Positions 10,948-20,414 of a DNA stretch of 64,000 nt are shown here, in pieces. Position 1 is the first letter of the stretch. Each line of letters opens with the position of its first letter. The notes under the pieces are model-generated. The model did not search any database. It saw only the letters and a program-made list of their open reading frames with translations, and was not told where the DNA came from. The DNA comes from Komarekiella atlantica HA4396-MV6 (GTDB lineage: Bacteria > Cyanobacteriota > Cyanobacteriia > Cyanobacteriales > Nostocaceae), in assembly GCA_019359395.1 (NCBI GenBank), contig JAHHHK010000028.1:34258-98257 (forward strand). The letters are read 5' to 3'. The position numbers and the translations under genes were made by a program.

Positions 10948-12177
10948 TTGAAAGCTCTTAATACTTTTGATACCCGGTTGCGGTACAACCTGCTGATTTT
11001 ATTTACAGCAGGTTTATTATTCTGGTCTAGCTTGGCTTCGCTTTTACCAACTTTACCGCTCTACATTCAAGATGTAGGCGCAAGCAAGCAACAAATTGGG
11101 ATTGTCATGGGCAGTTTTGCCATTGGCTTATTGCTATTTCGCTCAATGCTGGGAAGATTAGCGGATGAACGCAGTCGAAAAATTGTCTTGTTGATTGGCA
11201 CGATAGTAGTTGCGATCGCACCTTTTGGGTACTTAGCATTCAAATCGATTCCGTTGTTAATACTGGTGCGAATTTTTCACGGTATTAGCCTCGCCGCTTT
11301 TACCACTGGATACAGTGCTTTGGTGGCAGATTTAGCTCCCGCTGAGAATCGTGGTGAAATTATTAGTTATATGAGTTTGACATCTCCCATTGGTTTAGCA
11401 ATTGGGCCTGCTTTGGGAGGATATTTAGAGGCTACATCTGGTTATGCAGCCTTATTTCTGGTTTCCGCTGAATTGGGTTTTGCCGCTTTTTTGTGTACTT
11501 TACAAATTCCCAATCCACCAGTACATAAAGAGCAAGTTGAGAGCAATAACAGCAAATTTTGGCAAATTTTGGGCAGTCCACGAGTGAGAGTTCCAGCTGT
11601 AGTGATGTTGCTGGTTGGTTTAGTAATTGGTGCTGTGCATACCTTTGTGTCATTATTTATCAAATCAACTGGGGTAGATTTGAATGCTGGGTTATTTTTT
11701 ACAGCTGCGGCGCTTTCTAGTTTTATTCTCAGGCTGTTTGCCGGTCGGGCAAGCGATCGCTTAGGACGTGGTTTATTTATTACTTTTGGTATATTCTGTT
11801 ATGGTTTGTCATCACTAATGCTATGGCAAGCCAACAGTGCGATCGCGTTCTTATTAGCTGCGATCGTTGAGGGCTGTGGTGGTGGAACAATGTTCTCTAT
11901 GATTACCACGATGATGGCAGACCGCTCACTACCACAAGAACGGGGACGAATTTTTGCTATATGTATAGCCGGATTTGATCTTGGCATTGCGATCGCAGCG
12001 CCTCTTCTAGGTTCTATCGCCGAACAAGTCGGCTACCGCAATATGTTTGGCTACTGTGCAGTTTTAACTTTTGTGGCACTTCTTATCTTCCTTACCCAGT
12101 CCAGCAAAGACTTACGAAACTCCTTGCGCTTTGCTCTAGGTCGTGCTCCAGATGCTTACGCCCTGAAAAAAATTTAG
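10948..12177 (+). CDS. MFS transporter
   Basis: The 409-aa protein has about twelve transmembrane helices in two six-helix halves. The helix 2-3 loop motif GRLADERSRK and the repeat-half equivalent GRASDRLGRG are the conserved G-x-x-x-D/E-R-x-x-R/K elements. It resembles drug/small-molecule exporters of the YajR/YfcJ type, but the substrate cannot be read. The start chosen is TTG, as there is no upstream ATG in frame. HIP1 octamers lie within the coding sequence, as in native genes here. Confidence 0.85.
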   Translation: MKALNTFDTRLRYNLLILFTAGLLFWSSLASLLPTLPLYIQDVGASKQQIGIVMGSFAIGLLLFRSMLGRLADERSRKIVLLIGTIVVAIAPFGYLAFKSIPLLILVRIFHGISLAAFTTGYSALVADLAPAENRGEIISYMSLTSPIGLAIGPALGGYLEATSGYAALFLVSAELGFAAFLCTLQIPNPPVHKEQVESNNSKFWQILGSPRVRVPAVVMLLVGLVIGAVHTFVSLFIKSTGVDLNAGLFFTAAALSSFILRLFAGRASDRLGRGLFITFGIFCYGLSSLMLWQANSAIAFLLAAIVEGCGGGTMFSMITTMMADRSLPQERGRIFAICIAGFDLGIAIAAPLLGSIAEQVGYRNMFGYCAVLTFVALLIFLTQSSKDLRNSLRFALGRAPDAYALKKI

Positions 12178-12223
12178 ATTGTAAAAACGCGCTTAAACGG
12201 ATCTCTACAATCTTTATAATAAA

Positions 12224-12297
12224 CGGGCGAGGAGGGATTCGAACCCCCGACACCGTGGTCCGTAGCCACGTGCTCTAGTCCACTGAGCTACACGCCC
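12224..12297 (-). tRNA. trnR: tRNA-Arg (ACG anticodon)
   Basis: Read on the minus strand, the 74 nt form a cloverleaf. The acceptor begins GGGCGTG, and the anticodon loop CTACGGA lies between GTGG and CCAC, giving anticodon ACG (inosine-modified, reading CGU/CGC/CGA). The T-arm GGTTCGAATCC is standard. The acceptor stem has an apparent U-U mismatch at pair 6-67, which I believe also occurs in relatives. CCA is not encoded. Confidence 0.95.
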
Positions 12298-12331
12298 TTA
12301 CCAAGAGATCATACTAACATGTCTTAACCAA

Positions 12332-12841
12332 ATGACGCAAGAAAATTTTCTATTTAATTCTGCTGGTTTAAACCATCTAGATCGCCAGGGACAAGCACAG
12401 ATGGTTGATGTGTCTGCCAAAGCACCCACTATCCGCCAAGCAGTAGCAGTAGCCAAAGTGCGGATGCTGCCAGCAACCTTCGCCGCTATTCAAGCTGGAA
12501 ATGTTCCCAAGGGAGATGTGTTAGCAACTGCAAGAATAGCTGGGATTATGGCAGCTAAACAGACAGCTACTTTGATTCCTCTGTGTCATCCATTGCCTTT
12601 GCAAAAAATTGCAGTTGATGTTAAGCCTGATCCACAGCTACCTGGTTATCAAATTTACGCTACAGTCAAGACCAAAGCTGAAACTGGTGTGGAGATGGAA
12701 GCTTTAACCGCTGTTTCTATTGCAGCTTTAACTCTATACGATATGGCAAAAGCTTTAGAAAAGTCGATTCAAATTGAATCAATTCACTTGGTTAGTAAGA
12801 GTGGCGGGAAATCAGGGGATTATTCCCCGCCAGCAAAATAA
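12332..12841 (+). CDS. moaC: Cyclic pyranopterin monophosphate synthase (MoaC)
   Basis: MoaC turns the 3',8-cyclo-GTP product of MoaA into cyclic pyranopterin monophosphate in molybdenum cofactor synthesis. The 169-aa protein has the family hallmarks: [15 protein letters not shown] at the N-terminus, the active-site stretch [10 protein letters not shown], and [12 protein letters not shown]. Other mo genes are not adjacent. The cofactor serves nitrate reductase in cyanobacteria. It ends two bases before the convergent DUF2795 gene. Confidence 0.96.
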   Translation: MTQENFLFNSAGLNHLDRQGQAQMVDVSAKAPTIRQAVAVAKVRMLPATFAAIQAGNVPKGDVLATARIAGIMAAKQTATLIPLCHPLPLQKIAVDVKPDPQLPGYQIYATVKTKAETGVEMEALTAVSIAALTLYDMAKALEKSIQIESIHLVSKSGGKSGDYSPPAK

Positions 12842-12842
12842 C

Positions 12843-13046
12843 TTAGTCGATCTCACCTATCGCTTTATTAAGATCAGTTGGGCTTTCGTACTCTTTTTCT
12901 TCTGGCAATTGCTCTAACAAAGAGAGAATTGCCTGATCAGCGCCTTGCTTTTTAGCGTGTTTCATCAATGTTTGCTTATTAGCTGGATAGTCAACACCTT
13001 TCAAGTGTTTTTGTATTGCAACTGGGTTTGCTTTAGCCATTTTCAT
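12843..13046 (-). CDS. Small DUF2795 protein
   Basis: A 67-aa protein with the DUF2795 pattern: PVAIQKHLKGVDYPANKQTL followed by a short helix and ending LPEEKEYESPTDLNKAIGEID. The fold is thought to be a small helical domain of unknown role, found widely in actinobacteria and cyanobacteria. A second Met two codons in (13040) could be the real start; an AGG lies close before the first. It converges on moaC with a one-base gap. Confidence 0.85.
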   Translation of the reverse strand: MKMAKANPVAIQKHLKGVDYPANKQTLMKHAKKQGADQAILSLLEQLPEEKEYESPTDLNKAIGEID

Positions 13047-13801
13047 CTACCTATAAAGGTCATTTCCATATTTACTAGTAGATGTATTTGCTCCCTCTAT
13101 CAAAAAGATGAATCATTTTTAACTAATAAAGATTTAAAGGTCATCCACTCGATTGATGAACCGATTGTTTGCCTTAGATAGTTTTTCTATTGGCAAGAGT
13201 TATCTGGATAGTTAATAGTTTTAAGGAAAAAATAAGGTATGAATTAATTGACAATTTTCCATAAAATGACCGTCTGTTATAACAGATAATCTGTCAGTCA
13301 AATGAGCTAACTGTAGTTGAGCTATGACTTATAAAAGGCATATAACTATCGTTAACCTCTGTTTTTATGACAAACTCGGCTTTTTTTCCATAAAATAACG
13401 TGAGTCTCCAACTAGGGCAAACGCATCTAAATGTTGACAAAGTGGTAAGTAGAGGTGTGGAAAATGTAGTACAGGGAAACTAAATGGGGGCTAAGGGAGC
13501 GATTGCTCCCGATATGGGGATAAGCAATCGGACTTTGATGTTAAAGTCCGTCGCTAAAGTAGAATAAAGCCCCAAACAAGCGTGAAACTTAAGCTGCTAA
13601 CGACAAGCCGCAAGCGTCTACTCACTTCGTTACAGTGAAGTCTACCAGTGCGATCGCCTTAGTTGGCACAAGAAATATGCTCACTTAGCAACCATATTAA
13701 AATGCGCTCGCCAATAGGGTAGAGTATATATCGCTATTTGGAACAGTGGCGATATTTGACGTGATTGCGTTTGCTTTCATCATCAATACCTGGACAGTTT
13801 T
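13047..13801. other. Long intergenic region with a structured segment
   Basis: About 755 bases carry no credible gene. A compact set of nested hairpins at 13485-13574 is listed separately. Just after it, 13594-13626 has the kind of AAGCCGCAAGCGTCTAC fragment often scattered in Nostoc genomes. The rest is AT-rich. Confidence 0.45.
13485..13574 (+). ncRNA. Candidate structured RNA or small palindromic element
   Basis: An outer stem (TGGGGGCT...AGCCCCA) encloses two perfect hairpins: GGGAGC/GCTCCC at 13495-13510 and CGGACTTT/AAAGTCCG at 13529-13550. GATTGCT (13501-13507) is also complementary to AGCAATC (13523-13529), so a pseudoknot or an alternative fold is possible. Orientation and function are unknown; a mobile palindromic element is the alternative. 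No known RNA family was recognised. Confidence 0.35.
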
Positions 13802-14578
13802 TTAAGCTTTGGACTGTTGAAACACTTTAAATTTACGCTTTAGGAGCCAACCAATACTGCCAGCCATAACTGTGCCACCGATAGTAATGGGTTCGGGAAC
13901 AGTCTCAACAGTTGCATAAAACCTACGATTATTTCTACCACTATTAGAGTAAAAATCAGCATCAGATACGGCGCTTGCATTTTCTACATCCAAATAATTA
14001 CGTGCAGAAGAATTAACAAATAAAACCATATCGAAATTATATGTTTTTCCTACTTGTAACAAGCCAGGAACACTAATTTCATCATTAACTGAAAGAGAAG
14101 TAATGAACTTTGAGGTTTTGGTAGAGTCTATAATATATGCAGGCGAAGACCATGATGCAAATTCTGCGTCTACTCTGGCTGCAACTGATGCATAATAACT
14201 TCCTGTATTGTTAAGGTTCTGATACGTTGGTTTTCTACCAGTAAGTAGTCCAAAAAGTCCTACCTTAAGAACTCCTTTAACTTTCTGTCCAATTTTCTCA
14301 TTGCCACTTGGATTAACCGTAAAAGTACTATTTTGTCTTATTTTTATTTCTGATCGACTTGTTGTAAATATATCTATATTGTCCGAATCATAAGAGTTTG
14401 CTCTTGCTTTTAGTACATTTGGAGAAAAAGTATTTGCCGATTCAGTCCAAGAAGAGAAATTTTCAATGGGCTTTGAATAAGTAGGCGCAGTAAAACTAAT
14501 AGTAGCTGCTTTGGCAGAACAAACTGGCAAACTAATTACACTAATAAGTGTGATAGTAAAACAAGAGATATTTTTCAT
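13802..14578 (-). CDS. PEP-CTERM sorting-domain exported protein
   Basis: The 258-aa protein starts with a signal peptide (residues 1-24, ending CSAKA) and ends with a PEP-CTERM signal: VPEP near residue 231, then a hydrophobic helix and a basic tail LLKRKFK. Such proteins are processed by an exosortase and placed at the surface or in extracellular polysaccharide. The body between is Ser/Thr/Asn-rich with predicted beta strands and no recognised enzyme domain. It sits alone between two long AT-rich gaps. The exosortase gene is not in the window. Confidence 0.88.
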   Translation of the reverse strand: MKNISCFTITLISVISLPVCSAKAATISFTAPTYSKPIENFSSWTESANTFSPNVLKARANSYDSDNIDIFTTSRSEIKIRQNSTFTVNPSGNEKIGQKVKGVLKVGLFGLLTGRKPTYQNLNNTGSYYASVAARVDAEFASWSSPAYIIDSTKTSKFITSLSVNDEISVPGLLQVGKTYNFDMVLFVNSSARNYLDVENASAVSDADFYSNSGRNNRRFYATVETVPEPITIGGTVMAGSIGWLLKRKFKVFQQSKA

Positions 14579-15094
14579 TTAATTAATGAGTTGTTTGAAA
14601 AACAAAATTTTCTACAGCGACAAAATTTATAATTGTCAAAGCAAGAGCATCAAAAATAGGAATTATAGTATTCTGAAAATTTTATTTTTGAGCAGTAATT
14701 ATTTAATTATCATAAGCAAAAGACCAAGTAAACTTATTTACCAAATCTTTAATATATAGATAAATAGCAATATCTAATACATTCAAAAATGTTTGCAAAG
14801 TTTAATTAAGTATTTTCTAAAAACTTATGTTTTTTTCGTGTAGTAGGGTGATATTTCTTGCATTTGATTTTCAGTATTAGAAAATTTTAATAAAAAATTT
14901 TTTTCTACCAATAAAGAGTAAATTTTTAAAGGAAAGCAGTAAATACATGCATCAAGACTATAAGTTAAATTTATAACATCGCTGTATAAATCTGGGATTA
15001 TATCTTTACATAATGCTCAAAAGTTTAGGGAGTAGGTTCGTAGCCATTGGGGAATAGAAAACTCCTTAAAATAGCTGAGCTGGGTTAAATTTGC
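14579..15094. other. AT-rich gap
   Basis: The roughly 515 bases upstream of the PEP-CTERM gene are very AT-rich with poly-T and poly-A runs. No open frame, RNA gene or repeat with clear boundaries was seen. It presumably holds the promoter of the PEP-CTERM gene. Confidence 0.4.
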
Positions 15095-15785
15095 TTATGG
15101 GAGATTATCGGGGTCAATGCCAATACCACGCAAGTATGCTGCTAGCTGTTCTGCCCGTTGACGTTCTTGTTCTGCGCGTTGGCGTTCTTGTTTTACTAAT
15201 AACTCAGCCTGTTCTGCCCGTTGATTGAGTTCTAACGAGTTCAAAAATCTCTGTCCATCTGGACGGTAAATTACTAACTCTTTCTGTTCAGTTTCAAATC
15301 TAATTCCCAGACGAGGACTAACCTAACTATCCATTTGCCATAGCTTACTCAAATGGTTGTTTTGCCGCAACCAGCCATCTGGTTGAAAACTTTCAGGGTC
15401 GTATAAGTAGTATTCTTCAACACCGTAGGTATCGTAAAACTCTAGCTTGCGATCCATTTCTTTGGCATTGTTACTAGGGGAGAGAATTTCAAAGACTACT
15501 TACGGTGGGATATTGTTTTCTTGCCACTGACGATAGGAACGCCGTTTGCCCTTTGGTCTATCAAAGGCAACCATCACGTCAGGTGCAGTCGGTGCAATCA
15601 ATTGAGAACGAACGGGATACCAAAGCAAATCTCCTGCAATCAAAACATTTCATTGTTAGCAAATAGAATTTCCAAATTCTCCTTAATTAGGACAATCCAA
15701 CATACTGCTCCGTGTCGTCTGCCATTGGTTTGCCGTCACTGTCGGGATAAAGGAGGTCGGGGTCTGTTTGCTCAAAAATAGTCAT
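15095..15785 (-). pseudogene. Broken Uma2-family (DUF820) nuclease-like gene
   Basis: Read on the minus strand, the sequence begins MTIFEQTDPDLLYPDSDGKP at 15785 and continues in pieces. One piece holds GDLLWYPVRSQLIAPTAPDVMVAFD, the PAPDVVV-like core of Uma2 proteins. The next reads VVFEILSPSNNAKEMDRK and then EFYDTYGVEEYYLYDP. The tail is an ERQRAEQ coiled coil ending GIDPDNLP. A frameshift after about 30 codons, a TAA just before VVFEILSP and a TAG after LSKLWQMDS break it. Uma2 genes are abundant in cyanobacteria and often decay. The reading frame is clearly dead. Confidence 0.85.
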
Positions 15786-15909
15786 AAGATTTAACCCAAC
15801 TGCTCTTGACTTTCAATTTGATTATGACTGGTTGTAAAGTTTTAATAGCAAGCACACACCCAAAAACCTTAGAATAATTAAGGTGTATTCAACTTTGTAA
15901 CAAATATTT

Positions 15910-16167
15910 ATGCCTCCTCGTTGGCCTCGCAAACCCGATCGCAATGACCCAGAGTTCCGCAAATTAGATGACCGGATGAATTTTGCCATACATGTGGCGA
16001 TCGCTGCTGCTATTAATTCCGGGTTATGGTTTGTCCACAACTTGAAAGCAACTACCTGGGAGTGGTTGCCCTGGTTAACAGCCAGCTGGACAATAGTATT
16101 ATTGGTGCATCTCATTTATATTGCTGCGATCGCCAACTACACCGAAACACCATCCAAATCCACCTGA
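15910..16167 (+). CDS. Small 2TM-domain membrane protein
   Basis: An 85-aa protein with a basic, proline-rich head (PPRWPRKPDRNDPEFRKLDDR) and two transmembrane segments, about residues 25-43 (NFAIHVAIAAAINSGLWFV) and 55-76. This is the 2TM-domain layout found in many cyanobacterial small proteins. It ends in a short polar tail. No function is known. The start is the first ATG, 8 bases after an AT-rich leader without a strong ribosome site. Confidence 0.75.
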   Translation: MPPRWPRKPDRNDPEFRKLDDRMNFAIHVAIAAAINSGLWFVHNLKATTWEWLPWLTASWTIVLLVHLIYIAAIANYTETPSKST

Positions 16168-16287
16168 AGACGGATTACTAATACTAGGGCGATTGTAACC
16201 TGTGGCAGTAGAATCAGCCTGGTTTATTGAGCGATAATGTGAAAAAGCCTGAGAGTTAACACTCTTTCTTAATTTAGGGTTATTTTT

Positions 16288-16596
16288 ATGGCTAAGACTA
16301 ACACCACAGAAATGCTAGAAGCCCTAGCATCTGAAATTGGCGAAAATGTCTACATAGATATTGCCAAGTGGCATCTTTATTTATCTGATGCCAAACTGCA
16401 TACAGTGGTTGCCGAACAACTGTATCCTTTAATCACTTCCAATGCTATAAATGAAGACCGAGTTGTAAAAGTCTTGGAATCTATTCCAGTAAAAATTGGT
16501 GGTGGAAGACGTGAACTTCCTCTAATCGATTTACTACCACTACAATGTCAAGTCACCCTAGTAGATATTTTAGAGAAATATCAACGCGAAATCTAA
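16288..16596 (+). CDS. DUF3181 family protein
   Basis: A 102-aa cytoplasmic protein with the conserved cyanobacterial DUF3181 pattern: EALASEIGENVYIDIAKWHLYL at the N-terminus, then a central helix and the IPVKIGGGRRELPL(I/V)DL motif. It is found almost only in cyanobacteria and has no assigned role. It stands alone with its own AT-rich leader. Confidence 0.88.
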   Translation: MAKTNTTEMLEALASEIGENVYIDIAKWHLYLSDAKLHTVVAEQLYPLITSNAINEDRVVKVLESIPVKIGGGRRELPLIDLLPLQCQVTLVDILEKYQREI

Positions 16597-16893
16597 TCAC
16601 TAAATCAAGGGTATATCTTAGTTAAACAATTTGCTAAGTAAGCATTTCTTAATTAAACTGGGATTTGAATTTTTCATTTGCCAATTTTTTTAAATACAAT
16701 TAAAAATTTTGCAACTCGCTTTTATAAAAAAACACAGATGCAAATAGATCACTATTGTGAATCTGTATATATATTTGGTAACAATTTTCCTTAAATATTA
16801 GGGAATTTTAGTTTTCCAAACTGAGTCAAATGTGAGCAAGTTTATCTTGAAACTCACATATAATTTTCATGCAAACTTATTGAGGATAGTTAC

Positions 16894-17103
16894 ATGCTTT
16901 TACAAATTAAAGAGTCTGGTGAATTGGTAGAAATTGAAGAAATTCAAGAATTAATTGACCCAAATAATGATGTCATTCACGGACGGGAACAACAAGGAGA
17001 AGAAGAACAACCACCTGAATCTTATAAAAAAGAAAACCTCGTTTTTCCTTCTGGTGAAGATTTACCACGCTGTTGGTTAGATGCCGACTATAGAAAAGCC
17101 TAA
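16894..17103 (+). CDS. Small acidic cyanobacterial protein
   Basis: A 69-aa acidic protein preceded by a GAGGATAG ribosome site 7-8 bases before the ATG. The C-terminus FPSGEDLPRCWLDADYR is a pattern I recall from a cyanobacterial family of about 70 aa that is often labelled acetyltransferase in databases, although the protein is too short for that enzyme. No catalytic motif is visible, so function is unknown. Confidence 0.75.
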   Translation: MLLQIKESGELVEIEEIQELIDPNNDVIHGREQQGEEEQPPESYKKENLVFPSGEDLPRCWLDADYRKA

Positions 17104-17190
17104 GCTTCGTGATTTTAAAATCAGGTAATAAGTAATTGAAGAAATTCAATTACCTATCACCAAAATACTTGAGTTTGTCTCTTTCTTTAA

Positions 17191-17673
17191 TTACGTGCTA
17201 GTTGGCGACGCGGTTTTTTCTGCTGTAGTCGCCTCTTTATTTGGCTGTAATTTTGGGAAAAATATCTGCGAAATCCAGTTAGTCAAAATATGAGACAGTA
17301 ATCCCAAAGGGCCAGCAAACAAACACAATGCTAGAGAGTGAAACGTCCAAACACCTGTTTTCTGCCCTTCCCAATATATCCAACGACCAACAAACAAATC
17401 CATTACCAAAAAATGAATCCAACCCGCTGCTGCAACTTTTTCATCAGCAAAAAGTCGTGCAACATCAGTTAACTGAATATTTGAAAAATCTTGAGCATTT
17501 TCTGGTGTAATGCTGTTGATAAACAAATATAAATATACTCCAGCTAACAGCACAAAAGGCAAATATGATTCCATTACTCGCCGTGTAACTTTCCAGTTTG
17601 GTAATAAAATCATCAAGGCCCAAAAGGGCAAAACAAAAAGATTGGCAATGTTAAACAGTTGAGATATCGACAT
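17191..17673 (-). CDS. ABA4-like membrane protein (DUF4281)
   Basis: The 160-aa protein has about four transmembrane helices and the DUF4281 pattern (NIANLFVLPFWALMILLPNWK, then GWIHFLVMDLFVGRWIYWEGQ and GPLGLLSHILTNW). Plant ABA4 of this family is needed for neoxanthin formation, and cyanobacterial members are linked to carotenoid chemistry by homology only. It lies 49 bases after the CobW-type GTPase on the same strand and is probably in its operon. Its substrate here is unknown. Confidence 0.85.
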   Translation of the reverse strand: MSISQLFNIANLFVLPFWALMILLPNWKVTRRVMESYLPFVLLAGVYLYLFINSITPENAQDFSNIQLTDVARLFADEKVAAAGWIHFLVMDLFVGRWIYWEGQKTGVWTFHSLALCLFAGPLGLLSHILTNWISQIFFPKLQPNKEATTAEKTASPTST

Positions 17674-17722
17674 AAAAATGAGGACAGGAGATGGAGGAAT
17701 AGAAGATTACTTAACTCAGCAC

Positions 17723-18763
17723 TCACAAAGCTACTAATTGTGATTCTATTTCTGAAGATTTCAAATCACGGCCGATGAACACTAAGCGAGTTTGTCTGAC
17801 TTCTTCTGGTAGCCAGGGGCGATCGTAAAATTTATCAAATCGTGTTCCCACGCCTTGCATCACTAAACGCATAGGTTTATTAGGCACAGCCACAAAGCCT
17901 TTAATCCGATAAATTTCTTGTTGGTGCACCAGTGTTTGTAACTGATTTTGCAGCTTTTCTGGGTCAAAGGCACGGTCTAAAATGAGGTGAGTTGAGGTAA
18001 TTTCTTCGTCGTGGGTGTGGTCTTCTTCAGTGTCGTGATGACTGGGACGAGAATCTAAGTTGTCTTCGACTGCGGCTTGGAATCCTAATAATATAGATGG
18101 GTCTAGTTGAGAGCAATTGCTCTCTACAATCTTCACAACTCTGGGCAACTCTTGTTTAATCAACTCTTCAACTTGAGCCAATGTCTCGGCATCAACCAAA
18201 TCAGTTTTATTTAACACCACTAAGTCTGCACAAGCAAGTTGGTCTTCAAACAATTCTTGCAAGGGTGTTTCGTGTTCTAAACTATCATCTGCTTGCCGTT
18301 GGGCTGCTACTGCCTCTGGGTCGCTGGCAAATGTCCCTGTTGCTACTGCTGCACAATCTACTACGGTAATCACGGCGTCTACAGTCGCAGCGTTACGAAT
18401 TTCCTGCCAGCGAAAAGCTTTCACTAAAGGTTTTGGTAAGGCTAAACCAGAGGTTTCAATCAAAATGCAATCAATGCTATCTCGCCGCTTGATTAACTCT
18501 TGCATTGTGGGGAAAAATTCTTCCTGCACAGTGCAACATAAGCAACCGTTTGTTAATTCAAAAATATTACTGCCACCCTCAGCATCTTCGGGGCAAATTT
18601 GACAAGATTTCAACAATTCGCCATCAATACCGAGTTCACCAAATTCATTGACTAAAACAGCAATGCGGCGTCCTTGGTTGTTTTGTAGTAGGTGGCGAAT
18701 TAGGCTAGTTTTACCACTACCTAAGAAGCCTGTAATTACTGTAACAGGAATTTTTGCAGCCAT
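17723..18763 (-). CDS. CobW/COG0523 family metal-handling GTPase
   Basis: This G3E GTPase of 346 aa has GFLGSGKT at residues 12-19, the metal-binding CxCC motif GCLCC at 73-77 and NKTD at 185-188. A His/Asp/Glu-rich stretch (HH at 242-243, His249, His251) marks a zinc-type metallochaperone rather than the cobalamin enzyme itself. The C-terminal CobW_C domain starts near residue 255. Members deliver Zn or another metal to target proteins under metal shortage. It leads a likely two-gene operon with the ABA4-like gene. A 15-bp palindrome lies just before its start. Confidence 0.9.
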   Translation of the reverse strand: MAAKIPVTVITGFLGSGKTSLIRHLLQNNQGRRIAVLVNEFGELGIDGELLKSCQICPEDAEGGSNIFELTNGCLCCTVQEEFFPTMQELIKRRDSIDCILIETSGLALPKPLVKAFRWQEIRNAATVDAVITVVDCAAVATGTFASDPEAVAAQRQADDSLEHETPLQELFEDQLACADLVVLNKTDLVDAETLAQVEELIKQELPRVVKIVESNCSQLDPSILLGFQAAVEDNLDSRPSHHDTEEDHTHDEEITSTHLILDRAFDPEKLQNQLQTLVHQQEIYRIKGFVAVPNKPMRLVMQGVGTRFDKFYDRPWLPEEVRQTRLVFIGRDLKSSEIESQLVAL

Positions 18764-18777
18764 ATTTTTGCGTTGTT

Positions 18778-18792
18778 TTATCAGTATGATAA
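18778..18792 (-). promoter_or_regulatory. Palindrome before the COG0523 GTPase gene
   Basis: TTATCAGTATGATAA is an exact 6-bp dyad with a 3-base centre, 15 bases from the ATG. Cyanobacterial Zur boxes are AT-rich 7-1-7 dyads containing TGATAAT and ATTATCA; here the half-sites face the other way, so this is only a candidate metal-regulator site. Confidence 0.3.
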
Positions 18793-18932
18793 GTTGTAAA
18801 AATTACAAACCTAAATACTGAGAATTAGCTTAGCTTAAGTTTGACTTAGTTATTCTAAGCTGATTATCGGGAAGCTCTGCAAATAGATCCCAACAAAACA
18901 CCCTGAAGGATTTAGCTTAGTAGGCATAATTG

Positions 18933-18993
18933 AGGGGCAATCTCCCTATGGTTGCTTTCATCAATGTAAAGCAGTCACAGGGCTATTGCCCCT
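18933..18993. repeat. Imperfect hairpin of 61 bp
   Basis: AGGGGCAATCTCCCT at the left end is largely complementary to AGGGCTATTGCCCCT at the right end. It sits downstream of heme oxygenase (minus strand) and upstream of the GTPase gene. It may be a terminator or a small inverted-end element; no second copy was seen. The rest of the 345-base gap holds nothing recognisable. Confidence 0.4.
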
Positions 18994-19108
18994 AAATATT
19001 TTGAGCATTTTTAGCGCTCATTCTTTCTCTAAAGACAGCTATAAATTATCTTTCGTTAGGCTGTCTGGACTTATGACTCCACACTCCACACCCTGTACTG
19101 GTAACTCA

Positions 19109-19825
19109 TTATTCAGCAGTAGCGAGTTCAGTGCTGCCGCGTGCGCGTCGCCGTGTGAGGCTATTGTATAGCATCAAACCGATCGCTTTAATCAAATTAC
19201 CTTCTAATTCTTGGAACATCTTCATGTTCATGCCAAAGGCGGCATTAGCTTCATCAACTATGCGATCGCTTGTAGCATCATCAAGTGGTAATTCATCCAA
19301 AGCTTGACGATATTTGGCTTTAAATGCCTTCTCGTCAGAAATCTCATCAAATTCATAGAAGGCAGTACCTTGTCCATCAGACAGATTCATCGCCGTTTGG
19401 GCAATGCCTTTGAGAATTTGTCCTCCAGATAAATCGCCTAAGTAACGTGTGTAGGAATGTGCAATTAGCAGTTCCGGTTCTGTTGCAGATATTTCCCGGA
19501 TGCGCTGTACATAAGCTTCACCTGCGGAAGACAGTTGGATTTGCTCCCGCCAGTTGTTACCAAAGTAAAAACTCAGGTCTTTCTCTAAAGTCTGCTTACG
19601 GTTTAGCTGGGGAAAGTTAATTTTAGAAACAATCGGATGCTGACGATGCTTTTCCATCTCCTCTTCCATCGCTGAGTAGATGAAGTAGAAGTTAGCAACT
19701 AGCTTTCGGTAGGAGTGTTTTTCCACCACTCCTTTTAAAAAGCACTTGACAAAACCCACATTTTCCGCCATCGTGTGGGCTTTTTTAGTACCTACACGTA
19801 ATTTGGTTGCTAAATTGCTGCTCAT
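19109..19825 (-). CDS. ho1: Heme oxygenase
   Basis: The enzyme opens heme to biliverdin IX-alpha with ferredoxin as electron donor, the first step toward phycobilins of the phycobilisome. The 238 aa match the family. His17 in KKAHTMAEN is the proximal heme ligand, and HSYTRYLGDLSGGQILKGI near residue 130 is the signature with the flexible Gly-rich distal helix. It is monocistronic, with a long AT-rich promoter region that it shares with glmM. Iron supply may also be served by this reaction. Confidence 0.96.
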   Translation of the reverse strand: MSSNLATKLRVGTKKAHTMAENVGFVKCFLKGVVEKHSYRKLVANFYFIYSAMEEEMEKHRQHPIVSKINFPQLNRKQTLEKDLSFYFGNNWREQIQLSSAGEAYVQRIREISATEPELLIAHSYTRYLGDLSGGQILKGIAQTAMNLSDGQGTAFYEFDEISDEKAFKAKYRQALDELPLDDATSDRIVDEANAAFGMNMKMFQELEGNLIKAIGLMLYNSLTRRRARGSTELATAE

Positions 19826-20414
19826 GCTAAATTTCTCAACTTTAAAAAGTTAACTGTCGGAGTTTTGATTTTACGAACGGCCAAAAAAGCCATTAAAACG
19901 TTACCTTAAAACTTTTTGATGAGAATTTATATTAAAATTTTTTAAGCTATGATATTTTTGAGTTTTTAACACAGCAACGGCTATAAAGCAATACAAGCGC
20001 TGTCCAAGAGTTTTAATTTTTTGTTTTTATTAGCTAAATTTCGCTTTCATTCTTAGCTTCGCTGAGAAATACTTGCGATTACTCTAAAAGTAGGATTATC
20101 ATAGCTTGTTTTGGATCTGTGGCATTGTTAAAGTGTGAACTAATACTTATATAAAGCTAAGACTGAAGTTGGAATTATATAAAGTAATAATTAGCTAAAA
20201 TTATGTAAAACTTGCTCTTAACGTTAAAATCAATACTTAAATTCATGAAAAATTTACATAAGATAGACATATTTTTACGTGTTTTTGCGGAAAAATAGTT
20301 TTATTAGAATAATTTTTTAAAAACTAAGAACAATTATAGATAAGGTATTCTGTCGAAGTGGAATAAAGTTTCAAGTACTATTTTTCAGTGTGATTGTGTG
20401 GAGTGTTTAAACTT
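19826..20414. other. Divergent promoter region of ho1 and glmM
   Basis: Nearly 590 AT-rich bases separate two divergent genes. No gene, repeat family or clear operator was seen. The stretch GCTGAGAAATACTTGCG near 20054 resembles one at 42-57 in the window, which may be a weak dispersed repeat. Confidence 0.4.
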
